From Nocardia ninae NBRC 108245 (GTDB lineage: Bacteria; Actinomycetota; Actinomycetes; Mycobacteriales; Mycobacteriaceae): 64,000 nt of DNA. The notes under the pieces are model-generated. The model did no database searches. It saw only the letters and a program-made list of their open reading frames with translations, and was not told the origin of the DNA. The stretch lies in assembly GCF_007990755.1 (NCBI RefSeq), contig NZ_BJXA01000030.1, positions 32,410 to 96,409 of the forward strand, given 5' to 3'. A program made the position numbers and the translations under genes. Below, one piece after another: positions 26,836 through 34,757 of this stretch; within the stretch, counting starts at the first letter, position 1; every line of letters begins with the position of its first letter.

Positions 26836-27902
26836 TGACAATCGTCGAGCGATCAGTGAAAGACGAGGCCGAAGACATACAGCCGACGCACCTCTTTGCC
26901 AGCGCGGCCGACCAGTTGCCTCTCCCGAACGGGTGGTTCCCGGTCGGATTCACGAACGAGTTTCCGATGCGGAAGGTGGTCCGTCGAAAGCTGTGCGGCG
27001 AGGAGATCATTCTTTGGCGCACCAAGAAAGCAGGGCTGATGGCGAGCCGCGCGTATTGCCCGCACCTGGGCGGGCACATCGGATACGGCGGGCGGGTCCG
27101 TGATGATCTGCTGGTGTGCCCGTACCACGAGTTCACCTACGATCAAACGGGCAAGTGCACCGGCTCGGGTTACGGCACGCCTGCCCCACACCGAACGACC
27201 CTATCGATGATGGAAGTTCATGAGGTCAATCATATGGTGTTCGTGTGGCATCACGACCAGAGTATCGGTCCGACCTGGGATATTCCACAAGTCGGGGAGG
27301 ACGTTTTCACATTCCCCGTGCAAGGCGGCGACACATCTTTTCCTGTCCATATCCGCGAACTCATTGAAAATGCGTTCGACATCGGGCACCTTCTGCCGAT
27401 CCACAACATCAAGCCGATCCAGATGGGGCGCCTCGATCAGGACGGGGCGATTGCCAGATTGAACACCTACACGTCCATGCCATTCCTCGGGTTCGATGTA
27501 AAATTCCACAGCGCGTATACCGCAGTCGGGCTCGGTGCCACATTCATAGACTCATACATTCCCATTGCTCGCATCCGGGTTTTGACATCCATTTCGATGA
27601 CTCCCATTGATCGCAATCTAACTCAGGTAAAAATCGGCTTCAGCGCGCGGTTCACCGCCGTGAAGTCAAAAGCACTTCCGCCTCCCGCGAAATTGGTGGA
27701 CGCACTCACAAAACCACTCGGACTAGCATTTCTCGGATACATCAATCGGCAAGCAGAATTAGACCGCGCATACTTTGCCAACAAGTGCTACACGAACCGC
27801 CCCGCCCTCGCAAAGGGAGACGATTTGATCGGCCCATACCGCCGTTGGGAGAAACAATTCTACACCCGAGTCGTCAGCGATCCGAACGGACACAGAGTAT
27901 GA
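26832..27902 (+). CDS. Rieske [2Fe-2S] non-heme iron oxygenase
   Basis: A 356-residue oxygenase. The Rieske cluster ligands are in YCPHLGGHIGYG and VCPYHEF (CxH ... CxxH, residues about 76-98). The mononuclear iron site is in ENAFDIGHLLPIHN (about 178-191), close in style to the KshA/terminal-oxygenase pattern. No reductase or ferredoxin gene is nearby. The ATG at 26832 has GAAAGGA at good spacing and overlaps the stop of the membrane protein gene; a second ATG follows directly. As the last gene of the PKS operon it likely tailors the polyketide by hydroxylation, desaturation or cyclisation. Confidence 0.92.
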   Translation: MMTIVERSVKDEAEDIQPTHLFASAADQLPLPNGWFPVGFTNEFPMRKVVRRKLCGEEIILWRTKKAGLMASRAYCPHLGGHIGYGGRVRDDLLVCPYHEFTYDQTGKCTGSGYGTPAPHRTTLSMMEVHEVNHMVFVWHHDQSIGPTWDIPQVGEDVFTFPVQGGDTSFPVHIRELIENAFDIGHLLPIHNIKPIQMGRLDQDGAIARLNTYTSMPFLGFDVKFHSAYTAVGLGATFIDSYIPIARIRVLTSISMTPIDRNLTQVKIGFSARFTAVKSKALPPPAKLVDALTKPLGLAFLGYINRQAELDRAYFANKCYTNRPALAKGDDLIGPYRRWEKQFYTRVVSDPNGHRV

Positions 27903-28349
27903 CCACCGCCGCATCCTCGCGGTTCCGAATCAGACATATGCCGATATTGACCAAAGTCGAATCCATAAGACAAGCGAACATTCGGTGAACTCGCACACTC
28001 CGGGTCCTCAGCCGCAGCAGCTCGCCCCGGAGGCGAACTGATGCTTGATGATTCATATGTCGCGGGTGTTCTGAACCTGGTCCGGTGCGGGTGTTGTTCC
28101 CGCATCTGAATGGACTACGGATCGACGGGATGGATTCGACAGGGCTAACCGCAATGCCGCGCAGCTTGGGTGTTGGGCCAGTCGTCAAGTCGGCGGCCTC
28201 GGTGTTGAAGCCGACCGGCTGGTGTTCGATGTAGTGATATCGAATTCTATTGGCCGCCAAGGCGTGTCGGTGGCGCAAAGACAGCGGAACTCCGAGTAAA
28301 CGATGAGTTTGTCCTACCAAGACAACTTGTCGCCACCATTGGAGTTCCG
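27903..28349. other. Gap with short inverted repeat and no intact gene
   Basis: No supported gene. The stretch 28040-28270 has fragmentary open frames on both strands but nothing I can assign. A 14-bp imperfect inverted repeat (GACAGCGGAACTCC at 28281-28294 and its complement at 28341-28354) lies just before the IS4-like transposase start and may be the left end of that element. Confidence 0.4.
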
Positions 28350-28650
28350 ATGTCTGCTCAGTCTGTCATCCCTCGCGTTGTCACGGTAGCCACGGGCCGG
28401 TTCGCGCCGGGCCACCTCGGTGAGCTGACCCGGATCGTGCCGTTCGAGATGCTCGACGCGGCACTGGAATCGACGCGGGCGACACAGGTGCGGGGAGTTG
28501 CCGTCGCGGGTGGTGGTGTATCTGCTGCTGGCGGGTTGTTTGTTCCCTGATATCGGCTATGGCGGGTGTGGGCGAAACTGTGTTCGGACACTGCGCCGGT
28601 GAGGTGTACGCGCAGCTCGATTCATTGAAGTTCGAGCTGGCCAGCGCTGG
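28350..28650 (+). pseudogene. IS4-family transposase remnant (N-terminal part)
   Basis: The first ~48 codons are intact (MSAQSVIPRVVTVATGRFAP, then LTRIVPFEMLDAALESTRAT), matching the N-terminal domain of actinobacterial IS4 transposases. A frameshift near 28495 follows, after which LPSRVVVYLLLAGCLFPDIGY continues the family sequence in another frame. The rest degenerates after about 28580, and the DDE domain is absent. Not functional. Confidence 0.8.
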
Positions 28651-28740
28651 ATGACCCACTGTCCGACGGCGTGTCGCCGCGCGGGGGTCCGGGCTCGCGG
28701 GAACGCTTTCCCAGGTGACATGCTGTCGGGCGGCCTCGTG

Positions 28741-28920
28741 TTACGACGGCCGCACAGAGTAACCGGGATGATCCGGCGGCACCTCCCCCGGGTGCACGCA
28801 CGCCTGCAACTCTGGGTGATAGACGGTGCCGGGGCTGCATTGATAATCGGGCCGGACCAGCTCGCCGTCGATGTTGCTACAGCGATGGAACCGAGTCGGG
28901 TCGGCCCCCACGTCGCGATC
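28741..28920 (-). CDS. Small cysteine-containing hypothetical, possibly broken
   Basis: The minus-strand frame ends with FHRCSNIDGELVRPDYQCSP, then GTVYHPELQACVHPGEVPPD. Three spaced cysteines and the GTVYHPELQAC pattern look like a small secreted domain. No signal peptide is present in the same frame: the upstream codons are Arg-rich and probably frameshifted. The region lies among transposase remnants, so it may be a gene fragment. I cannot name a family. Confidence 0.35.
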   Translation of the reverse strand, partial: DRDVGADPTRFHRCSNIDGELVRPDYQCSPGTVYHPELQACVHPGEVPPDHPGYSVRPS

Positions 28921-29256
28921 GACATGTCGTGGACGCCGGCCAGAACGCACGGCTGTCAGCGACCTGAGCTGGCCGACAAACACATTGAGGCTGATCGGAG
29001 GTCCTTGCTGTCCAAGTCGGTGCCCTGTCCGAACAGCGACTGGCGATATGGCGCGAAAACGGGTGCGGAGAATTCAAGACCCACCGCCGAGATCGCCGCC
29101 ACCCTGAGAGTCCTGGGCGTAGCCTCTCCGATCGTCGGCGTATCCAGTCACACACATCACCAGGCACGTCACCACCTCCGAACCACCCGGACCGGAGGCG
29201 ATGCTGCAGACCTGAATCCAGTCCACCACCGACTTGACTTCGCTCTCATGGGCTGT

Positions 29257-29676
29257 TCAGAAGTCGAATACCGACACCGTCGTAGCGCGCAATACGCAGG
29301 CATTGGAGAAGAAGCCGTGATCGGAGATCGGCTGCCCACGCCAGACTCCATCGATGGTGGCGACGATGGGATCGAAATCCTGTGAACACAGCGGCGGCAC
29401 GGTGAAATCCGCGAGCTCGCGGATGTTCCCGTTGGCCGCTTCCAAATTCTTACAGGCCTCCTTGGCTTTCGGATGGGTCCCGCCGATCGTTGGCGCACAA
29501 ATCAAGCTGACCACGCGCTTGTAGATAACCTCGACCGAAACCCCAGGCGCCACTGAGAGCGACACCACCGATTGCGTGATCTGGTCGGTCGCGGCGCCGA
29601 CCGGCGCGGCCATCGACACCCCGAACACCACCGCCGCACCGATCGAAACACCGACAACCCGACCGGTGCGCGCCAT
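29257..29676 (-). CDS. Subtilisin-inhibitor-like (SSI) secreted protease inhibitor
   Basis: A 139-residue protein with a signal peptide (MARTGRVVGVSIGAAVVFG, cleavage likely after PVGA) and the SSI-family pattern: VVSLSVAPG strand, CAPTIGGTHPKAKEACKNL, ANGNIRELAD, then CSQDFDPIVATIDGVWRGQP, FFSNACVL and a C-terminal VSVFDF. The four cysteines can form the two SSI disulfides. The ATG at 29676 has AAGGG eight bases upstream; starts 6 and 9 bp earlier are possible. SSI proteins inhibit extracellular serine proteases. The gene is isolated between transposase remnants. Confidence 0.88.
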   Translation of the reverse strand: MARTGRVVGVSIGAAVVFGVSMAAPVGAATDQITQSVVSLSVAPGVSVEVIYKRVVSLICAPTIGGTHPKAKEACKNLEAANGNIRELADFTVPPLCSQDFDPIVATIDGVWRGQPISDHGFFSNACVLRATTVSVFDF

Positions 29677-29806
29677 GGCCATCACCCTTCGTAGACGGAG
29701 CCGATCCGACCTGCTGCGAGGTTAATCCACCAATCACCCCGCTCGCCGCAATTGACGTCGCCCGGCTGGGTCACGCCGACCCGCGGAGCGTGCGCCTACG
29801 ACAGGC

Positions 29807-30028
29807 TCAGCTGACGGTGCGCTCCTCGCGGAAATCGGGCATCCAGGTGCATCCAGTTCCAGGAAGGGTGTCGGATTCGCGGATAAGGCTAACTCCGCGA
29901 GCGTGGTCCAGCAGCGGCTTCCAGCGATGCTCGGTCGGTTCGCAGCCCAAAACCACACCCCCGTAGCCGGCTTTAACGCGATCGGCGAGCCACCGCACCG
30001 GGCGGCTTGCGTCATCGTCCACGCTCAC
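29807..30028 (-). pseudogene. IS110-like transposase fragment
   Basis: A 73-codon frame contains RPVRWLADRVKAGYGGVVLG, then CEPTEHRWKPLLDHARGVSL. The VxxGCEPTxHRW block is typical of IS110-family DEDD transposases. Both ends of the gene are missing and the frame diverges after RESDTL. Fragment only; the family call is by motif memory. Confidence 0.5.
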
Positions 30029-30896
30029 TGAACCTACTCAGTCCCACACTGTCTCGCAGAGGATCTGGGAGGCTTGCTGTGTCAGCCCTCGAGGGGTGGT
30101 TCCGGGATATCGGTGCCGGTATCCCGCCTCAGCGGTTCAGGAGCGCCCGGGGAGACCCCGCGGGCGAGGACGGCCCTGCGGCGGTGCAGTCGAATATTCT
30201 AAGGCGGCTTCGTCCGGACGCGTGTCGATTCGAGCCAGGCGCCAGCACTTGCCGTTTGAAGCCCTTTCCGATCGTCACCGTCGAATAACGATTGGTCCGC
30301 GAATCGGCACGCCGCACACCCATCCATGAAGGCCGCGAGTACGAACCAATATGGCGACACTCGACGTATCCCTGTCGGTCTCGCTGCCCTGATAATCTGC
30401 TTCGATGGGAGCGACCCGATGTGGATCCGCTCTAGCTGGTGGTCAATTGTGGTCCTGGTGGCGGCAGTAGTTGTACGTTCGGCGGCCATCACGGCACCAG
30501 CCCATGCCGGAGAAGGCTTTACGTTGTCGGTGAATCACGCCGCATATCTGGTCCACTTACAGCCGACGACAATGGGCCAGCCGCCGAAAGCTTAGGACCG
30601 CTCGGATCGGGGAAGAAAGCACGCATGAACGGATATCACCAAGAAGGCCTGGTATCCGATATTGTATAGCGAGCCGAGCAGGAGGTGCTCCGGACCGCGA
30701 CAGAGTTGCGCAAGAACCGCATCAGCAATAGAAAGTGAGCCTTCCAACGTGCCCTCGACAACCGTCAGTGGTCAACAACTCCTCGCCTGACCACCGCACG
30801 AACCTGCGGCTGCCATGGGCGCTGATCGCGGTGCCTCGACAACAAGCGGTGGCCACCGTCTTGTCGTAGTGGAACCGCCACCAAGGAGGTAAACCC
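30029..30896. other. Gene-poor gap with a possible secreted-peptide remnant
   Basis: About 870 bp with no convincing intact gene. A short plus-strand frame at 30419-30595 starts MWIRSSWWSIVVLVAAVVV and reads like a signal peptide (cleavage near PAHAGEG) but ends after 58 codons, so it may be a broken exported protein. Nothing else is recognised. A strong AAGGAGGT site lies at the right end, serving the CoA-transferase. Confidence 0.4.
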
Positions 30897-32333
30897 GTGA
30901 GCAGCACCGAGATTCTGGACAGCCTGTACGAGCTACTGGGCATCAGGGCCGAGGAGACCGGCGGCAAGGTCACCATCACCGGTGCCGACCCGGTGACACC
31001 GTCGGTCCATCGAATCGGCGACGCCGCCGCGGCCGCGTATGCCGCCATGGGTACCGAGGTGGCCGCGCTGTGGCGGCAACGCTCTGGACAGGGGCAGGAC
31101 GTGACCGTGGATACCGCCGCGGCCGCGCACTCGCTGATCGAGCCCGGCTTCATCCGGCAAGCAGACCGGCCGGTGATCGAGTTGCTGGAAGACCCACGCA
31201 TGCTCAACACCTGCACCTTCTACAAAGCCAGGGACGGCCGCTACATCTACCTGATGCAGGAGATGCCGCACCTGCGCGATATCACCCTCGAAGTGCTGAA
31301 CTGCCCCGTCGACCGCAGAGCCATCGCCGACTCCGTGGCAAGTTGGGACGCCTTCGCCTTGGAGGAAGCCATTCAGGTGCGAGGTGGCACCGCCGCCGCC
31401 GCGCGAACCCAGCAGGAGTGGCGCGCGCACCCACAGGGACGGTTGCTCGCCGAGCAGCCCGTCGTCCGGCTGCAAAGAATCGGTGACGCGGACCCCGAAC
31501 CGTTTCCTGAACTCCCCTGCGAGGATCCACTTCCCATGAGTGGACTGAAAGTGCTCGACAACACCCATATCATGGCCGGTCCGATCTCGGCCCGCAGCTG
31601 CGCCGCCCTGGGTGCCGACGTACTGCATATCGTTCCACCACGCGGGCTGGATCCGGTGCCGATGCTGATACAGACCGGTGTCGGCAAACGCAGCGCCTTC
31701 TGCGATCTCACCGCCCCGGCTGATGTCAAAACATTCTGGAACCTCCTGCGCGACACCGACATCTTCGTCAACAGCTACCAAGGGCTCGATCGGCGAGGCT
31801 TCGGACCACAAGCGCTGATCGAACGACGCCCGGGTCTCATCTACGCCGACGTCCGCTGCTGGGGCACGACCGGCCCCTGGGGCCCACGCGGCGGATTCGA
31901 CCAGAACGCCTGCGCCGCGACAGGATTCGCTGTCGAACAAGGCAGCTTCGACGGGCCGGCACTGCCTCCGACGGTCCTGCTGGCAGACTTTCTCGCGCCC
32001 GCGCTGGCCACGCCCGCGATCATCGAAGCGCTGCGCCGCCGAGCCGAGCACGGCGGCAGCTATTACGTACAGGTCAACCTGGCCCGCGTGTACATGTGGA
32101 TCCAGGACATGGGACTGCTCGGCCGCGAACAGATCGCCGGGCTGGACCCGGTCACCACCGATCCCGATCTCCCCATACCCACCCCCGAGGTCGTATCGCT
32201 GGCGCGTCTGGTCACCCACCACGGGTCGTTCGGCGAAACCCACCACCTCCCGACCCCGATCACCTACTCCGCGATCACCCCCCACTGGGCCCGCGGTCCC
32301 GAACCTCTCGGTGCCTCACCACTGGCCTGGTAA
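30897..32333 (+). CDS. CaiB/BaiF family (class III) CoA-transferase
   Basis: A 478-residue class III CoA-transferase. The family's N-terminal-type segment appears at residues about 210-260 (GLKVLDNTHIMAGPISARSC, then LGADVLHI.PP). The region with the expected catalytic aspartate is LLADFLAPALATPAIIEALR. The first ~200 residues (AAYAAMGTEVAALWRQRSG, then QGQDVTVD) form another family-like segment, giving the two-half layout of some long members. The GTG start follows AAGGAGGT at ideal spacing. Class III enzymes move CoA between carboxylic acids. In this context it may convert a released polyketide acid to its CoA ester for the NRPS; that role is inference. Confidence 0.85.
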   Translation: MSSTEILDSLYELLGIRAEETGGKVTITGADPVTPSVHRIGDAAAAAYAAMGTEVAALWRQRSGQGQDVTVDTAAAAHSLIEPGFIRQADRPVIELLEDPRMLNTCTFYKARDGRYIYLMQEMPHLRDITLEVLNCPVDRRAIADSVASWDAFALEEAIQVRGGTAAAARTQQEWRAHPQGRLLAEQPVVRLQRIGDADPEPFPELPCEDPLPMSGLKVLDNTHIMAGPISARSCAALGADVLHIVPPRGLDPVPMLIQTGVGKRSAFCDLTAPADVKTFWNLLRDTDIFVNSYQGLDRRGFGPQALIERRPGLIYADVRCWGTTGPWGPRGGFDQNACAATGFAVEQGSFDGPALPPTVLLADFLAPALATPAIIEALRRRAEHGGSYYVQVNLARVYMWIQDMGLLGREQIAGLDPVTTDPDLPIPTPEVVSLARLVTHHGSFGETHHLPTPITYSAITPHWARGPEPLGASPLAW

Positions 32334-32411
32334 ACGAGAAACCCTGCCCAGCAATGAGACCCGGGACACCGAAACATTCGAACGCACCGCTGCCCGACTC
32401 CGAACCGGTGA

Positions 32412-32516
32412 CTTTGGGCGGGTAGAGGTCCTCGAACAGCCCGGCCTGGTCGAGCGGTTCACGGCGCGAGATTGATGCCACCGCTCGATCTTGCCGGTCG
32501 TGGTCGGCGGATACGG
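32412..32516 (-). pseudogene. IS481-like transposase fragment
   Basis: Read on the minus strand, PYPPTTTGKIERWH is followed, after a one-base frameshift, by RREPLDQAGLFEDL. This is the end of the DDE catalytic core of IS481-type integrases (H.P.TNGKIERWH...L..F). Only about 35 codons survive. Confidence 0.65.
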
Positions 32517-32665
32517 CTTCGCTGTTTGCTTGCGAGACTCGGACGCACGCCGCAGCAACTCCTCGAAGCCAGCCCGCCTGTCGACGTCCCGACGTTCAGC
32601 GCCTACATACCCGGCGATCATCGCCACGATGCCGCCGACCACGCTCCGCGTCTACGCCCGTACCG
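32516..32665 (+). pseudogene. Fragment of the 14.5-kb tyrosine recombinase gene
   Basis: About 150 bp nearly identical to 14572-14720, the first ~50 codons of the integrase: LARLGRTPQQLLEASPPVDV, then PTFSAYI, then after a one-base shift PAIIATMPPTTLRVY. The start codon is lost and the sequence ends abruptly. It directly abuts the IS481 fragment. Confidence 0.85.
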
Positions 32666-33141
32666 GCCCATGATCCAGTGATGAGAAAAGTCACGCTCAG
32701 CCGTCTTGTGCGCGACGCTGTGTGATCGGCGTGGTGATTCGCATGTGTGTGATGTCGCGGTCGGCCGGACCTGCGTCGCGCTGCTGCTACACCGGATCCA
32801 GCGTGATCGGTATCCCGAGCGTGACCAGCCGGGTACGCCGATGTGGGCGTGGTGGTACCCGCGACCGGGACTCCTCAGGACCGTATTGCCCTAGTCACCA
32901 ACGCAAGTGCCGCAGGTTGTTCAACGATGGCGAGCATGACGAACAAGGCTGACCGCGCACCGCGTCGGCGCGATCGCACTGGGTGCAGACATCAGCCCAT
33001 AGCACACCAACAGCCGCAGGTATTGGGAGTGCGCACGCGGTTGGCGATTCAGGACATCGCGGATAGCTGGCGATCGAAGGTCAACTCCCGCTGGGATCAT
33101 TCAGCGCGGGTTGCGCGGCGTCTGGATCATTTCCGAACCGT
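32666..33141. other. Gap without recognised genes
   Basis: About 480 bp between the integrase fragment and the convergent alpha/beta hydrolase. Short frames occur, but none has a ribosome site, a recognisable family or codon use like the neighbours. I see nothing that can be annotated. Confidence 0.4.
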
Positions 33142-34131
33142 TCAGGCGGTGGCCCCGGGGGCGCTGAATGACGCCGTGAGGACCTCGTCGAGTATGTTGT
33201 TGAACTGCTCGTAGGCCTCCACCGTGCCCCAATGCCCGGTTGGGAGGATCGATAGCTTTTGGAAAGATCCTGCTTCTCGGAGCATTTCGGCGATCCGCTG
33301 GGAATGTACCGCAGGAATCATGTGATCGTCGGCTCCGGCCGTCAATGTCGTTGGCATGGTCAGGTCGACCGCGGCGCGGCCCAGGTCGAGGTCGGCGAGT
33401 AGGAGGCCGAACTTCGCCCGCGCTTCGTCCGGACAGCTCTGTGCGATGGACAGTGCGAAGTCGGCGATATCGTTGGTCGCGGCCGGGCTCAGGATCCGGT
33501 GACGTAGTAGCCATTTCGTTCGAGCGTTCGGCCGCATCGGGGCCGAGGACCCGAGCAAGGTGCGGCCGATCCAACGGGGAAGTTTCAGCCAACCGCGGTT
33601 GAACAGCGGTATCAGAGTCGTCGCGCCGAGCAGATCGCCGGCGCCGGTGTTGGCCAACAGCACCGCGGCCGCGAACCGGGGGGCCTGTTCCGGATCCCGT
33701 GCTGCCCATGCTTGCACCGCCATCCCGCCCAGGCTGTGCCCGACCAGTACCGCCCGCTGCCCCGGCCGAAGTGTCGCGGCCAGCACCGCGGCCAGATCAT
33801 CGGCCAGCAGTTGGGCGGTCAGTGCGCTGTCGCCGAGCTCGCTCTCACCGTGGCCGCGCAAGTCATAGGCGACGACGCGATAGTCGCCGGCAATGGCGTT
33901 GATCTGCGGATTCCAGTATTCGATACGACACGCCCAACCGTGAATCAGCACGACCGTATCGCCCTCGGCAGGCCCATACGCGTGCACCCGCAGCCGCGCA
34001 CCGTCGGAAGCGGTGACCGGAACGACTTCACACGCAGCGACCGGCGGATTGAGCGCATCGGTCGAGTAGACCCGCGTGTGCAGCAGGGCTGAATCTGGGC
34101 TCGAAACGGTGATCGGGGGCCTGGCTCGCAT
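33142..34131 (-). CDS. Alpha/beta hydrolase
   Basis: A 329-residue alpha/beta-hydrolase. It has the oxyanion HGWA (VVLIHGWACRIEYW), the region YDLRGHGES, the nucleophile GHSLGG (Ser about residue 148), an acid in TAGADDHMIP and a C-terminal histidine in LPTGHWGTVE, so the triad is complete. The ATG at 34131 follows GAGGGGA; a start 48 bp upstream is in frame but lacks a site. It is divergent from the NRPS gene. It could be a tailoring esterase, a proof-reading hydrolase or unrelated to the cluster. Confidence 0.85.
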   Translation of the reverse strand: MRARPPITVSSPDSALLHTRVYSTDALNPPVAACEVVPVTASDGARLRVHAYGPAEGDTVVLIHGWACRIEYWNPQINAIAGDYRVVAYDLRGHGESELGDSALTAQLLADDLAAVLAATLRPGQRAVLVGHSLGGMAVQAWAARDPEQAPRFAAAVLLANTGAGDLLGATTLIPLFNRGWLKLPRWIGRTLLGSSAPMRPNARTKWLLRHRILSPAATNDIADFALSIAQSCPDEARAKFGLLLADLDLGRAAVDLTMPTTLTAGADDHMIPAVHSQRIAEMLREAGSFQKLSILPTGHWGTVEAYEQFNNILDEVLTASFSAPGATA

Positions 34132-34757
34132 AGCAATTCCCCTCACATCGGCAAAGTAGGTAACCACAGAGTAGCTCAAATAGTTCTGACGCAGCGGCAG
34201 TGCAAGTCGAGATTCATCTCGATTCAGCAGTTCGGCGCAATTATTTAGCAGCTACACCGAGAAATGAAGTGTTATCCACTTGCACGACACCGCCGCCTGA
34301 GTGCACGCCTGATCGTCGCCGGACAAGCCATGGACCCGACGGCACCGGCGAGTCGGCCACGATCCTGCTGTGCCCCGGTGACTCCGGCGCGACACCGCCG
34401 CCGATCCCCCGCGCCCCGGCGTATAACTGCGGTTCACCGACCTCGACGGGCTCCAGTTGACCGCGTTCGTCACCAACGCCACCCGCCGGGCTGCCCGGTT
34501 GATGATGCTCGCGTGGGTCACCCCCAGGATGGGATGCATGCCACCCCGAGGCGGCTGGGTGGCCGACCGTTCGATCATATAGATTCCCTAGGTATGGGTC
34601 GTGTCCCATGAGGCCCGCGCGGACTTGTCTCGGTCTGGTCATAATGGCACTGTTGGAGTCGATAATTCTCTTCCTCGTGCCCGTTGACCGGCTTTAGCGG
34701 TTATCACCGAAGCGTTTGCTCTCGGATCACATCGTCGGTTGCCGGAGAGGATTTCGA
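34132..34757. other. Divergent intergenic region before the NRPS
   Basis: About 630 bp that must hold the promoters of the hydrolase and the NRPS. It also contains a transposase-like fragment at 34427-34582 (listed separately). At its right end GGAGAGG (34744-34750) lies seven bases before the NRPS ATG. No operator palindrome stands out. Confidence 0.5.
34427..34582 (+). pseudogene. Possible IS1380-like transposase fragment
   Basis: An open frame of 51 codons reads LRFTDLDGLQLTAFVTNATR, then RAARLMMLAW before a stop. The FTDxDGxxxTAFxTN pattern resembles the C-terminal catalytic part of IS1380-type transposases. The similarity is short and the flanks are not coding, so this is a tentative relic call. 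Confidence 0.4.

Noticed and set aside
28651-29385. A 244-codon plus-strand frame between the IS4 and SSI genes
   Set aside because: No ribosome site or domain, and its right end lies antisense to the clear SSI gene.
30933-32285. A 450-codon minus-strand frame opposite the CoA-transferase
   Set aside because: The plus strand has the CoA-transferase motifs and a consensus Shine-Dalgarno; the minus frame has neither.
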